Positions 25,305 through 34,744 of a stretch of 64,000 nt of DNA are shown piece by piece. Where the stretch lies: the NCBI RefSeq assembly GCF_900114245.1, contig NZ_FOSK01000009.1, positions 213,219 through 277,218 on the forward strand, written 5' to 3'. Source of the stretch: Pseudovibrio ascidiaceicola. GTDB lineage: Bacteria > Pseudomonadota > Alphaproteobacteria > Rhizobiales > Stappiaceae. Position 1 is the first letter of the stretch. Every line of letters begins with the position of its first letter. A program made the position numbers and the translations under genes. The notes under the pieces are model-generated. The model did no database searches. It worked only from the letters and a program-made list of their open reading frames with translations, and was not told the DNA's origin.

Positions 25305-25622
25305 TACAGGTCTCCTCGTTCTGGGGGAGCATGCGGTCGTTCCTATGGTGATATGTAATTATTATCTAGCGATAAAAAGAGGTAGTGAGCGTTGCCTAAT
25401 GGAACTGAGGTAAGCCGTTGTTTAAGTCGGGCCGGACAGTTCTATGAGAACTTTAACGGTTTCATTGGAGTTAAGCTCGCTCATGAAGACCGCCTTCCAC
25501 GTTGATGGGTTTCTCATTTCTTAACCATCTGCTGAGTTCTAAAGTTCCAGAATCTCACGCGTTCGTCAGGCTCTCGTCATTCCTCACAAGCGTTTTAATG
25601 CAGATACCGTGAGGAGTTTGAT
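25305..25622. other. Divergent intergenic region
   Basis: A 318-bp gap between two divergent orphan genes. It contains an AT-rich patch (25355-25380) suitable for promoters. No RNA gene, repeat or terminator was recognised. Confidence 0.4.
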
Positions 25623-26258
25623 ATGAGAAAAACAATAGGAGCGGGCGAGCTGGATGCCGCAACTTTGGAGTTTGGACTGCTGGTTGGGCTGCTTCTTCCC
25701 GAGGGAAAAGATCCTGTAGAATACAAACTCAACAAAGATTGGTTGAAAGACCCAGTTGCTCAATTGCGTAAGCAGCTGAAAACCGTCAGCAAAGATCTCA
25801 ATGGGTGCCTGAGCAATGCGCTAAATGCCTTGAAGAAGGGGCACAGTGATAGTGCTGAGGAGTTCAGCAAATGGAACCCGCTTCTTTTTCCAGCTATCGG
25901 TTTTGGAGGCCATGTCGGCGATCTGGGGGAAGTGCCTGCCATTGACTGGCTCTCGCTGATCACGAATGGCGGAGACGTGCCTGAAACCGTTGAAAACTGG
26001 GTTCAAAAAGTTGCCAGAGACCGAAAAACTCTAAAAGCATGGGGAGCCGCACTGGTTGGCCTCGTAACTGGTCACCTGGACCCCCCAACCGGAACGGGAA
26101 CCTTGGACGATCCCTATCTCTTCGCGATCATGGAAGTGGGTTCGATGGGAACTTTGCACTTATCACTGGCCGCAAAGGAAGAAAAAGACGGTTCTGTCGC
26201 CCTTGTCCCAGGACTCTCGTTTGATAGCGATCCGATTGATCTGGATGGTGAGAACTGA
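25623..26258 (+). CDS. Hypothetical protein, 211 aa
   Basis: I do not recognise the family. The protein is soluble and rich in Leu, Gly and Asp, with no signal peptide. An N-terminal helical half (LDAATLEFGLLVGLLLPEGK, LRKQLKTVSKDLNGCLSNAL) precedes a Gly/Pro-rich half (PLLFPAIGFGGHVGDLGEVP, HLDPPTGTGTLDDPYLFAIM) ending in Asp-rich SDPIDLDGEN. GAGGAG precedes the ATG, so the gene is probably real. It is monocistronic, with no functional context from neighbours. Confidence 0.6.
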   Translation: MRKTIGAGELDAATLEFGLLVGLLLPEGKDPVEYKLNKDWLKDPVAQLRKQLKTVSKDLNGCLSNALNALKKGHSDSAEEFSKWNPLLFPAIGFGGHVGDLGEVPAIDWLSLITNGGDVPETVENWVQKVARDRKTLKAWGAALVGLVTGHLDPPTGTGTLDDPYLFAIMEVGSMGTLHLSLAAKEEKDGSVALVPGLSFDSDPIDLDGEN

Positions 26259-26383
26259 GGTAGGTAGGATATATCCATTGTTTGGTGATGCTTATTTGCA
26301 GGGGCTAATTATCTCTCCGTAATAGGGGACGCATGGTGCCTTATGTGCAAAAAAGTCGCCAGCCTTCAGCATGATAGAGACTG

Positions 26384-27022
26384 TCATTGCTCCAACCTCT
26401 CAACATCAAACACAAGATAGAGCAGGTTTTTGCACCAGTGCATTACGGTTTTGCGTTCTTGTTCATCTGTTGTGAGGGCGACGATGTTGAGGCAGGAGAC
26501 GCTGATGAGGTTTTGGAGATAGGCGAGACGCTGAGGATTGTGTGGCAGCTGGCGGCCAAACTTTTCCTGAATACGGATGAAGCGTGCCAGAATTTGGTTC
26601 ACGTGCGCTTCTTCAAGCTCTGACAGCTCTTTGGATGAGTTCATGGAGCGGCGTAGTTGCCAGTGACCTGCAGAGTTGGCGTCATAGCTGATTGCCATTT
26701 GCTCGAACATGTCATCGATATAATCCCGGATCGGCTCGCTGCCATCGTAGCGGGTATCCAGTTCATCAAGTCCGGTAAGAGCGTTTTCCAGCCAACGGCG
26801 AAACAACTCATAAAGAATGGATTGTTTGTTGGGAAAGAAGTTGTAGAGCGAGCCCACACTGACACCAGCGCGGCGGGCAATCTCATTGGTGTTGATCCGA
26901 TCAACCTGGCCTTCGCTCAGCATATCCAATGTTGTCTGCAGGATCAGTTCGATCTTTTCACGTGAGCGCTGTTGTTTGGCTTTCTTTCGCAAAGCGAGTG
27001 ATTGCGCGTTCATGGATGGCAT
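26384..27022 (-). CDS. TetR-family regulator
   Basis: A 212-residue TetR-type repressor. The N-terminal HTH is clear: REKIELILQTTLDMLSEG, INTNEIARRAGVSVGSLYNF, FPNKQSILYELF. A helical ligand domain follows with no identifiable ligand pocket. It is divergent from the siderophore receptor gene, with TGACTTATAAAGTCA in between, which suggests it controls itself and perhaps the iron-uptake operon. TetR control of siderophore uptake is less usual than Fur, RirA or Irr control, so another ligand is possible. Confidence 0.88.
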   Translation of the reverse strand: MPSMNAQSLALRKKAKQQRSREKIELILQTTLDMLSEGQVDRINTNEIARRAGVSVGSLYNFFPNKQSILYELFRRWLENALTGLDELDTRYDGSEPIRDYIDDMFEQMAISYDANSAGHWQLRRSMNSSKELSELEEAHVNQILARFIRIQEKFGRQLPHNPQRLAYLQNLISVSCLNIVALTTDEQERKTVMHWCKNLLYLVFDVERLEQ

Positions 27023-27128
27023 GGTCTGGCTGTCCTTTGTAAATCTCGCTTCCCTGTGTTCTGCCCAACAAGATTTCCAGAGGCAAGCCCTTTAAAAAAG
27101 AATCAGCAGATATACTCACTGAATATCT

Positions 27129-27143
27129 TGACTTATAAAGTCA
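27129..27143. promoter_or_regulatory. Candidate TetR operator upstream of the siderophore receptor
   Basis: TGACTTATAAAGTCA has 6-bp arms that match exactly around an ATA centre. It lies in the 298-bp gap between the divergent TetR gene (start 27022) and the receptor (start 27321). The rest of the gap is AT-rich with no gene seen. Confidence 0.55.
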
Positions 27144-27320
27144 TGTTATCTACTAGATTAAAAATCGAGTTATTGCTCAACTTTTTGATCGTTAGGCCTG
27201 AAGCTGTCGCAATTTCTAAAAATTTTGAAAAATCAAATGATTGCGCTCCATCCAAATTAACCGTCAAGCCAGAAGCCAGACACCTTTGGAGCGATTATCA
27301 GTGGGATAGGTGTTTGAAAC

Positions 27321-29654
27321 ATGGGCATCCACTACAAGTCTGCGCTTCTGTCTGGCTCCTCTATTAGCTTGCTGCTGTTTGCTGGAATTGCGAATGCGCA
27401 AGAGGCGGGACCTCCCAATCAGGATCTGGATGAGGTTGTTGTATACGGCTCTTCCGTCGCCGAAGACGCGTTGGCGCCGACCCTGGGTTATGTCCCAACT
27501 GAGACAGCGAGTGCAGGCCGTATTGGTTTGCCGATCGAGGAAACACCACGTTCTGTTTCGGTGGTTTCCTCTCAGCAGATGGAAGATCAGGGCGCAGAAT
27601 CTATTGTGGATGCGATCTCCTATAGCGCGGGTGTGATGCCGGCAATTTATGGTTTCGACCTTCGCTACGATAACTACACAATTCGCGGCTTTGAAAGTGG
27701 TGTAGGTGGTGTGAACTACCGGGACGGCCTGCCGTTGCGCATCTTTGCGTGGGGTGGTTGGAACATTGAACCGTTTGGTGTGGAACGTGTTGAAGTGCTG
27801 CGCGGGCCTTCCTCTGATCTAATCGGGGCTAATCAGCCTGGTGGTCTGGTGAATACAGTCACTAAGCGCCCACTGGAGGATTTTGAGGCCAAGATTCAGG
27901 CCTCATATGGCAATCACAACCGCAAGCAAATTGCTGCAGATGTGACGGGTTCTTTGTCCGAAGCGTCGCCCATCAGTTATCGTTTGGTCGGTGTAGGACG
28001 GCTTTCTGATACGCAGGTGGATGAAGTCAAAGATGACCGACTATATTTTGCTCCATCACTTACCGCTAAGATTGGCGACAATACCAAGCTGACTTTGCTG
28101 GCGCAGTACCAGAAGGATATTCAGGGCGCCAGCTGGCAGATCCTGCCAAGCATGGGTACATTAAAGAGCAATGGTCAAGAAGGTGATTTTGATTATAGTA
28201 CCTTTGCAGGAGACCCGGATCGGAAGGGTTTGAACCGGGACCAGCATTATATTGGTTACGAGCTGGACCACGATTTTGGTGACGGTGTTGAGCTCTATCA
28301 CCGTGCCCGCTTAGCCTATAACAAAATCAACTATGATAGCGCTTATAACGGCGGCGCGCTTGATTTTGATAGTTTGACCAGCAGTCCAACTGCCATTTCT
28401 GGTATTGATACTGCAGTTCTCATTGCCAACGAAGTGGATGAAACTGCGTGGCAAGGCTCTGTTGACACGGCGTTGAAATGGGACAAAGAATTCGGGGCGG
28501 TCTCAACACAGTTTGTAGCGGGTGTCGATCTTTATAAAGGTCAGTCAGAAGCAGATCTGGGCGGCGGCTATGCAGGTGAGAAAAACCTGAAAACGGGTGA
28601 TATCACTAGTAATTTGGGCAATCTTCTCAAGGCCGGTGGGACCACTGGGAACCCAGTCGCAGACAATGCATTTTATGCTTATGTTGATGGACTGCTGGCT
28701 CCGCAAACCGGTTATCAGGACCAGAAGGTTTCGCAAGCGGGTGTATATGCTGCTGCCAACTCAAAGATTTTTGACAAATTTCGTCTTGATTTGAGCCTGC
28801 GTCATGACTGGCTCTCAACTGAAACCAGAGCAAAACTTGCTTCTCCAGGAGCAATGGCAGCGCATGAAAGCACCTACAATACTGCGCTTACAGGCCGTAT
28901 TGGTGCTTCTTACGTGAGTGATATAGGATTCATTCCGTTTGTCAGCTATGGTACTTCCTTTGACGTTCCGCCAGCAGGTGTGACCACAGACGGGAAAGTC
29001 TTTGATCCGACCACAGCAGAGCAGTTCGAAGTTGGACTGAAATATGCACCAGAAGCCTTCAACGGGTTCTTCAGTGTTACAGGCTTCCATATCACCAAAG
29101 ACAATCTGGTGGTCTCTGACCCAGATAATTCAGCACACCGAGCACAGGTCGGAGAGGTAAGATCTCAGGGGATTGAAGTAGAAGGGGCAATTGAGTTGTT
29201 CAACGGCTTGTCGGCGCTTGCCAGCTACACCTACCTTGATACAGAAATCACCAAGGATCTGACTGGCAAACTGGCAGGCAAACAGCTGGAGCGCACGCCA
29301 GAACATTCTGGGTCCTTTTGGCTCAAGTATGATTTTGCCGATCAGGGCAACTGGTTGGATGGCTTGAGTATAGCTGCCGGCGCTCGTTATCTGGGGGATC
29401 GTTATGCAGACACAAAAAACACGGTACAGCTGGACGCTGTCACACTGCTCGATGCGGGGGTGACTTATGAATACAACAATCTGAAGCTCTCCTTCACAGG
29501 ACGAAACCTTGCTGACAAGTCCTACATCAGCCATTGCGGAACTGCCTCGCTGGCAGATCCATCACTTGGGCTTTCTATCCCAACGATGGATTCCATGAAC
29601 TGTACTTATGGCCGAGGGCGTGAGTTGCGGTTGCAGTTGACCAGTACTTTCTAG
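27321..29654 (+). CDS. TonB-dependent siderophore receptor (FhuA/FoxA-like)
   Basis: A 777-residue outer-membrane gated channel for a ferric siderophore. It has a signal peptide (SISLLLFAGIANA), a TonB-box-like DLDEVVVYG, and a plug domain (PIEETPRSVSVVSSQQMEDQ, RGFESGVGGVNYRDG, VEVLRGPSSDLIGANQPGGL, VNTVTKRP). A 22-strand barrel follows, ending in the terminal Phe of LQLTSTF. The wording SVSVVSSQQM and VLRGPSS...PGG is typical of the TonB-siderophore (FhuA/FpvA) group. It heads the iron operon, with the binding protein 69 bp downstream. The ligand cannot be named, though hydroxamates are common for this group. Confidence 0.92.
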   Translation: MGIHYKSALLSGSSISLLLFAGIANAQEAGPPNQDLDEVVVYGSSVAEDALAPTLGYVPTETASAGRIGLPIEETPRSVSVVSSQQMEDQGAESIVDAISYSAGVMPAIYGFDLRYDNYTIRGFESGVGGVNYRDGLPLRIFAWGGWNIEPFGVERVEVLRGPSSDLIGANQPGGLVNTVTKRPLEDFEAKIQASYGNHNRKQIAADVTGSLSEASPISYRLVGVGRLSDTQVDEVKDDRLYFAPSLTAKIGDNTKLTLLAQYQKDIQGASWQILPSMGTLKSNGQEGDFDYSTFAGDPDRKGLNRDQHYIGYELDHDFGDGVELYHRARLAYNKINYDSAYNGGALDFDSLTSSPTAISGIDTAVLIANEVDETAWQGSVDTALKWDKEFGAVSTQFVAGVDLYKGQSEADLGGGYAGEKNLKTGDITSNLGNLLKAGGTTGNPVADNAFYAYVDGLLAPQTGYQDQKVSQAGVYAAANSKIFDKFRLDLSLRHDWLSTETRAKLASPGAMAAHESTYNTALTGRIGASYVSDIGFIPFVSYGTSFDVPPAGVTTDGKVFDPTTAEQFEVGLKYAPEAFNGFFSVTGFHITKDNLVVSDPDNSAHRAQVGEVRSQGIEVEGAIELFNGLSALASYTYLDTEITKDLTGKLAGKQLERTPEHSGSFWLKYDFADQGNWLDGLSIAAGARYLGDRYADTKNTVQLDAVTLLDAGVTYEYNNLKLSFTGRNLADKSYISHCGTASLADPSLGLSIPTMDSMNCTYGRGRELRLQLTSTF

Positions 29655-29723
29655 AGTTTCTCAATCAGTAAATACGTTGATGCCACGGGCTTTACGGTCC
29701 GTGGCTGGTTTTGTGAGAGTGAC

Positions 29724-30764
29724 ATGCAAACCATCCACGCATGCATCAAGAAGATAGAGCTGTTGTTGTACAGCGGTTTGCTGTGTCTTGCTGTAAGCCT
29801 GCTGGGCATTCAGCAGACGACAGCAGCTGAGTTTCCTGTGGTTTTTGAGCATCAGTATGGGACAACGACGGTCACAGCAGAGCCCAAACGGATCGTTTCT
29901 GTCAGTTTCATTGGGCATGACTTCCTTCTGGCGTTGGGAGTGAAGCCGGTAGCGCTTCGGCGTTGGTATGGCAATTACCCGAGCGGTGTTTGGCCTTGGG
30001 CGCAGCCCGCTCTGGAGGATGCTAAGCCGACAGTCATGTGGGGTGAGATCAATGTGGAGCAGATCGCTGCTCTGAAACCTGATCTGATCTTGGGTTTGTG
30101 GTCTGGAATGACCCGTTCTCAGTACAAGATACTTTCGCAGATTGCGCCCGTTCTCGTGCCTGAAGAACGTTTCGGGGATTACGGCACGCCGTGGCAGCAG
30201 ATGACGCGCACGATCGCGAAAGCTGTTGGACAGCCTGAAAAAGGTGAGCAGGTGGTGCTGGATCTGGAAGCGCGCTTTGCGGCCATTAAGAAACGCAATC
30301 CGGCATGGCTCGGCAAGTCTGCTGTGGTTGTGTGGCCAGGTGATATTGGGGCCTATCCTTCGTCAGATTTGCGTGGGCGTTTTCTGAGCGATCTTGGGTT
30401 TGTTGTCTCCGAAAAAGTTGAGGCGCTTGTTCGCAGCGATCTTTTTTATGTTCGTGTCTCGCCAGAGGATTTGGATCCGATTGATACGGATGTGCTGATC
30501 TGGCTCGACTTTGGCTCAGGAGCCACTCAAATCAACACCTTGCGCTTGCGCCCAACCATGAGGGCTTACAAAGAAGGGCGCGAGGTGGTGGCGACGCCGA
30601 TGATTGCTGCTGCGCTCTCGCATTCTTCACCGCTGAGCCTGAACTTTGCGTTGGACCAGCTGGAACCGTTGATCGCGGCGGCGATTGATGGTGACCCGGC
30701 AACACCTGTTGCAACTTCGGTTGAGGCAGGCATCACCCGTGCACAGCAAATGGAGGGGCGGTGA
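29724..30764 (+). CDS. Periplasmic ferric-siderophore-binding protein
   Basis: A cluster A-II (FhuD/BtuF-type) binding protein of 346 residues that receives the siderophore in the periplasm. The signal peptide is LLLYSGLLCLAVSLLGIQQTTA. The mature part begins EFPVVFEHQYGTTTVTAEPK and has family stretches RIVSVSFIGHDFLLALGVKP, WGEINVEQIAALKPDLILGL, and QIAPVLVPEERFGDYGTPWQ. Its end overlaps the permease start by 4 bp (ATGA), so the import genes are translationally coupled. It lacks a lipobox Cys. Confidence 0.92.
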   Translation: MQTIHACIKKIELLLYSGLLCLAVSLLGIQQTTAAEFPVVFEHQYGTTTVTAEPKRIVSVSFIGHDFLLALGVKPVALRRWYGNYPSGVWPWAQPALEDAKPTVMWGEINVEQIAALKPDLILGLWSGMTRSQYKILSQIAPVLVPEERFGDYGTPWQQMTRTIAKAVGQPEKGEQVVLDLEARFAAIKKRNPAWLGKSAVVVWPGDIGAYPSSDLRGRFLSDLGFVVSEKVEALVRSDLFYVRVSPEDLDPIDTDVLIWLDFGSGATQINTLRLRPTMRAYKEGREVVATPMIAAALSHSSPLSLNFALDQLEPLIAAAIDGDPATPVATSVEAGITRAQQMEGR

Positions 30765-31813
30765 TGTTTGTTGAAGCTGCTCAACGTGTTGGAACTGCTG
30801 ATGGTTCTGTTGTTTCCGGTAGATCTCGTGGTGGTTGGTCGCTCCTGTTTTTGCTGATCCTGGCTGTGTTATCTGTTGCTTCGCTTGGTGCAGGTGTGCG
30901 TGCAGTCCCGTTCTCAGCAATCAGTGATGCTTTATTGGCAACCGATCTAAGCAATCCAGATCATATCGTGATTATGGAAATGCGTGTGCCGCGGCTCATT
31001 GGGGCGCTGTTGATCGGCGCGTCTCTGGCAATGGCTGGTGCCATCATGCAGATCGTGACGCGTAACCCGTTGGCTGATCCGGGATTGTTTGGAGTGAATG
31101 CCGGTGCCTCTATGGCCGTTGTGCTCTCCATTTGGGGAGCAGGCATTTCTGCGGCCGGGATGTTCATCTGGCCAGCAATGGCGGGTGCGTTTGTGGTGAG
31201 CATTGCGGTGTATGGGCTTGCCAATCTGGGGCAGGGCGGAGCCAGCCCCTTGCGCATGGCTTTGGCAGGTGCAGCTGTCAGCTCGTTCCTTTTGGCATTG
31301 GTGCGTGGTGTACTGCTGGTCAGTCAGCAAACGTTGGAAACCTATCGCTTCTGGGTGGTTGGCTCACTGCAAGGCGTCAAGCCGGAGATCTTGTTCCAAC
31401 TATGGCCGTTCTTTGCAGCTGGCTTTCTTGCCTGCGTTCTCCTCGGGCGCTGGCTCAATGCACTTTCGCTTGGTGAGGATTTAGCGAAGTCACTTGGCAC
31501 TAAAATGGGTCTTGTGAAGGCGTTGAGTTTGTTTGCTGTGGTCTGTCTCTCAGGCGGTTCTGTCGCTTTGGCAGGACCTGTTGCATTTGTGGGGCTTGTT
31601 GTGCCGCATGTGGCACGACGCTTCAGTGGAGCGGACAGCGCTTGGTTGTTGCTGTTCTCAGCTTTGCTGGGTGCGTTGTTTGTGCTGTCCGGAGACATTC
31701 TTGGCCGAATAGTGCTTGAAGGTCGTGAGCTGCAAATTGGCGTCACAGTGGCATTGGTAGGTGGTCCGTTCTTCGTCTGTCTCCTCAGAAAAACAAGGAT
31801 GATGTCTCCATGA
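30761..31813 (+). CDS. Siderophore ABC permease, FecCD family, subunit 1
   Basis: A 350-residue inner-membrane permease with about ten helices. Typical FecCD stretches: MRVPRLIGALLIGASLAMAG, IMQIVTRNPLADPGLFGVNA, RFWVVGSLQGV and LAGPVAFVGLVVPHVARRFS with the coupling helix. Together with the next gene it forms the heterodimeric BtuC-like channel. It overlaps both neighbours by 4 bp. Confidence 0.93.
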   Translation: MMFVEAAQRVGTADGSVVSGRSRGGWSLLFLLILAVLSVASLGAGVRAVPFSAISDALLATDLSNPDHIVIMEMRVPRLIGALLIGASLAMAGAIMQIVTRNPLADPGLFGVNAGASMAVVLSIWGAGISAAGMFIWPAMAGAFVVSIAVYGLANLGQGGASPLRMALAGAAVSSFLLALVRGVLLVSQQTLETYRFWVVGSLQGVKPEILFQLWPFFAAGFLACVLLGRWLNALSLGEDLAKSLGTKMGLVKALSLFAVVCLSGGSVALAGPVAFVGLVVPHVARRFSGADSAWLLLFSALLGALFVLSGDILGRIVLEGRELQIGVTVALVGGPFFVCLLRKTRMMSP

Positions 31814-32850
31814 AGTTACTCGGTCATCATCTCGTCGTGCCGTTACCCGGCGGTGCATTGCTCATGCGTAAGCGCAGTGCTGTGGTGGGTGCAGTCTTGC
31901 TGGTACTCAGCTTAGTTGCACTGTTTGCTGCGCATTGGCTTGGAGCTTATCCAATCTCAGCAAACCGTATCGTTCCGCTGTTCTTCAGCGGGGAAGGCGG
32001 TGTGGACCAACTCATCCTTCTGGATGTGCGGATGCCGCGTATTCTCGTCGGAGTGTTTGTGGGCGGTCTTATGGGCATGTCCGGCGCAATCTTTCAGGCA
32101 CTTATGCGTAACCCGCTGGCATCGCCAGATGTGCTTGGGTTCAATGCAGGCGCCGCGTTTGGTGCATTGTTGACGATCTTCCTGTTTGGATCTGCAGCCT
32201 ACGTGTTTTGGGGGGCAGTGGCTGGTGGAGTGTTGACGGCGCTTCTTGTGGTCGCACTGTCCTGGCACCGCGGGCTTGATCTGTTCCGGTTGATCATGGT
32301 TGGTATTGGTATTGGGTTCACTCTGCTGGCCTGTGCTGATTTTCTCATGTCTCAGCTTGATATTCAGCGTGCTTCTGACATGGCAAAATGGCTCGTCGGT
32401 AGTCTTGGGCAGGTGCAACGCGAAGACATAGCACCGGTTGCCATCGCATTTGTCGTTCTGGGCGCACTGGGTGTTGTGCTGCAGTACTTTTTGGACAGAC
32501 TTGCCTTCGATGAGGACCTGGCAGCGGGCTTGGGCCTCAAAGTGAATGGCCTGCGGTTGCTTCTGGTTGCTGTTGCTGTGGTCATGACAGCAACAGCTGT
32601 TGCAGTTGCTGGCCCAATCCCTTTTGTGGCCTTTGTCTCTGGCCCAATAGCTCGCCAGCTTTCCAGAACTCCATCGTCAGCGCTTATCCTTGCTGCTGGG
32701 ATTGGTATTCTCGTCACGTTGTTATCTGACACCGCTGCACGCACATTGGTTGCAGCTTTTCAAATGCCGACGGGTGTTTTTACAGCTCTTATCGGTGCTC
32801 CCTATCTTATTTGGTTGCTTGCCCGGCAGGCAAAACGGAACCTCATCTAA
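31810..32850 (+). CDS. Siderophore ABC permease, FecCD family, subunit 2
   Basis: The partner permease, 346 residues. Marks: LLDVRMPRILVGVFVGGLMG, IFQALMRNPLASPDVLGFNA, MAKWLVGSLGQVQ, and AGPIPFVAFVSGPIARQLSR. The usual FecCD text is IxFVGLxxPHxxR; here it is FVAFVSGPIARQL, as in FepG-like subunits. The stop TAA overlaps the ATG of the ATPase gene by one base. Confidence 0.93.
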   Translation: MKLLGHHLVVPLPGGALLMRKRSAVVGAVLLVLSLVALFAAHWLGAYPISANRIVPLFFSGEGGVDQLILLDVRMPRILVGVFVGGLMGMSGAIFQALMRNPLASPDVLGFNAGAAFGALLTIFLFGSAAYVFWGAVAGGVLTALLVVALSWHRGLDLFRLIMVGIGIGFTLLACADFLMSQLDIQRASDMAKWLVGSLGQVQREDIAPVAIAFVVLGALGVVLQYFLDRLAFDEDLAAGLGLKVNGLRLLLVAVAVVMTATAVAVAGPIPFVAFVSGPIARQLSRTPSSALILAAGIGILVTLLSDTAARTLVAAFQMPTGVFTALIGAPYLIWLLARQAKRNLI

Positions 32851-33641
32851 TGCTTGAGCCTCAAGAAAATACGCCGCTGGAAGCCAAGGATCTAGGGCTT
32901 TCGTTTGGATCGCATGTTGTCCTTAAGGACTTTAATCTGGCAGTCCCGAAAGGGCGGGTTTCGGTTGTGATTGGCCCGAATGCCTGCGGAAAATCGACAC
33001 TCCTGCGGTCATTGGCTCGATTGGAAAAACCGAGTGCGGGTACTGTGTTGCTGGATGGTAAATCCATCCACAAGCAGCCCACACGCGGGGTTGCCAAGCG
33101 CCTCGGTATTTTGCCCCAGATGCCTGTTGCACCTGAAGGTATCACGGTTGGTGATCTTGTAAGCCGCGGTCGTACGCCTCACCAGTCCGTCTGGCGGCAA
33201 TGGTCGCGGCAGGATGAAGTGGCCATTCAAAATGCGATGGACATGACAAAAATTACTGAGCTGCGTGACAAAGCTTTCAGTTCGCTATCTGGCGGTCAGC
33301 GGCAACGTGTCTGGATTGCAATGGCACTGGCACAGGAGACTGATCTGTTGTTGCTGGATGAACCAACGACTTTTCTTGACCTTGCACACCAGATTGAACT
33401 GCTTGAGTTGTTGAAGCGATGCAATGAAGAACAGCAAATGACGATCGTCGCTGTGTTGCACGATATCAACCTCGCAGCACGCTATGCTCATCATCTTGTG
33501 GTGATGAAGAACGGGCAAATCGAAGCGCAGGGCAGTGCTGACAAGGTCATCACACAAGACATCATGAAATCAACCTTTGGTCTGGAGTGCTATGTGATGC
33601 CTGATCCGGTGAAGGGAACCCCGCTGGTTGTTCCAGCTTGA
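32850..33641 (+). CDS. Siderophore ABC transporter ATPase (FepC type)
   Basis: A 263-residue ATPase powering the FecCD pair. Walker A is GPNACGKSTLLRSLARL, the Q-loop ILPQMPVAPEGITVGDLVSRG, signature LSGGQRQRVWIAMALAQ, Walker B LLLDEPTTFLDLAHQ and switch VAVLHDINLAARYA, all typical of FepC/FhuC. The open frame extends back to 32811, but the ATG at 32850, overlapping the previous stop, gives the normal N-terminus. Confidence 0.94.
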   Translation: MLEPQENTPLEAKDLGLSFGSHVVLKDFNLAVPKGRVSVVIGPNACGKSTLLRSLARLEKPSAGTVLLDGKSIHKQPTRGVAKRLGILPQMPVAPEGITVGDLVSRGRTPHQSVWRQWSRQDEVAIQNAMDMTKITELRDKAFSSLSGGQRQRVWIAMALAQETDLLLLDEPTTFLDLAHQIELLELLKRCNEEQQMTIVAVLHDINLAARYAHHLVVMKNGQIEAQGSADKVITQDIMKSTFGLECYVMPDPVKGTPLVVPA

Positions 33642-33679
33642 TGCCACTAACGACTTCAATAATTTAGAAGAGCACTTTG

Positions 33680-34738
33680 ATGACAACCACAGCAACAGAA
33701 CTTCATAAGATTGAAAGCCTCATTCCGGGTATCGAGTATGCCAAGGCTATTGAACTGTTTGGAGCTGAAGCAAAGCTTCATAATCTGACACTAGAGGAGG
33801 TCACCAGCGAGCACTACCGTGTAAGTTCTCCTGTCGGGCTGGTCGAGTTTCTGAAAGTGGATACGCAGGCAAAGCTCGTGATCTCTGCATCATCCCAAGA
33901 TGCCCTGCATTTGGTGAAAGAGAGCATCGAGCATCTGATCGGTCACGTTGATATAAACATTCCACCTCAGATGGTCTGGAGCGGGGATTTTACAGCAGGC
34001 GTTTACCCGCCCAACTTTCTCGAAGTTAAGGTTGTCAGAACAGCGGCTTTCAGCTCCAACTTCATACGGGTAACCGTTGCAGCGAAGGGCATCGAGCGCT
34101 TCTTTGAAGGTGGGCTGCACTTCCGTCTGTTGTTTTCGAAAAACCTGGGTTTTGAGGCCCGCTGGCCTTATTGGGATGATAAAGGTCGCACAGTCTGGCC
34201 TGAGGGCGATCATGAACTGATGCGTCCTGTCTATACAGTCCGTCAATTCGACAGGTCAGCACAGAGCATCGACTTTGACGTCTTCCTGCATGAGGGCGGA
34301 CCGACGGCGGAGTGGGCTGCTCGCGTCAACGAAGGGGACAAAGTTGGTTTGCTTGGTCCTGGTGGCGGATGGATTCCTGAAGCTGACTATCTGTTGCTTG
34401 CTGGCGATGAAACGGCCATTCCAGCCATTTCACGCATTCTGGAAAGCTCTCCCGCAGACGCAAAAGGTACGGTGATCATCAGTGTTTCAAAAAAGGGTAT
34501 GGAAGCCCCAATCCCTTTGCCTGAGACAATGAGCCTTGAATGGATCTATCGGGATGTTGATGGTCATGACGGATTGCTTGAAGCCGCAAAGCAGGTCGAA
34601 ATTCCTGAGGTTCAGGAGGCATTCCTCTGGTTTGCTGCTGAAAAGAAAACTGCGAAGAAAGCGCGCAAACATTTCCGCAATGAAGTCGGCTTCAAAGCCG
34701 ACAACTGCTATATCGCGGGGTTTTGGGAAGAGGAATAA
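33680..34738 (+). CDS. Siderophore-interacting ferric reductase with N-terminal DUF2218 domain
   Basis: A 352-residue cytoplasmic flavoprotein of the SIP/ViuB family that releases iron from imported siderophore by reduction. Residues 1 to about 100 look like a DUF2218 domain (SEHYRVSSPVGLVEFLKVDT, LVKESIEHLIGHVD). Then come the FAD-binding region (NFIRVTVAAKGIERF, RPVYTVRQFDRSAQSIDFDV, HEGGPTAEWAARVNEGD, LGPGG) and the NAD(P)H-binding part (YLLLAGDETAIPAISRIL, WFAAEKKTAKKARKHF). It is the last gene of the operon, 38 bp after the ATPase. The ATG at 33680 follows GAAGAG; an in-frame TTG precedes it. Confidence 0.9.
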   Translation: MTTTATELHKIESLIPGIEYAKAIELFGAEAKLHNLTLEEVTSEHYRVSSPVGLVEFLKVDTQAKLVISASSQDALHLVKESIEHLIGHVDINIPPQMVWSGDFTAGVYPPNFLEVKVVRTAAFSSNFIRVTVAAKGIERFFEGGLHFRLLFSKNLGFEARWPYWDDKGRTVWPEGDHELMRPVYTVRQFDRSAQSIDFDVFLHEGGPTAEWAARVNEGDKVGLLGPGGGWIPEADYLLLAGDETAIPAISRILESSPADAKGTVIISVSKKGMEAPIPLPETMSLEWIYRDVDGHDGLLEAAKQVEIPEVQEAFLWFAAEKKTAKKARKHFRNEVGFKADNCYIAGFWEEE

Positions 34739-34744
34739 GTCTTC

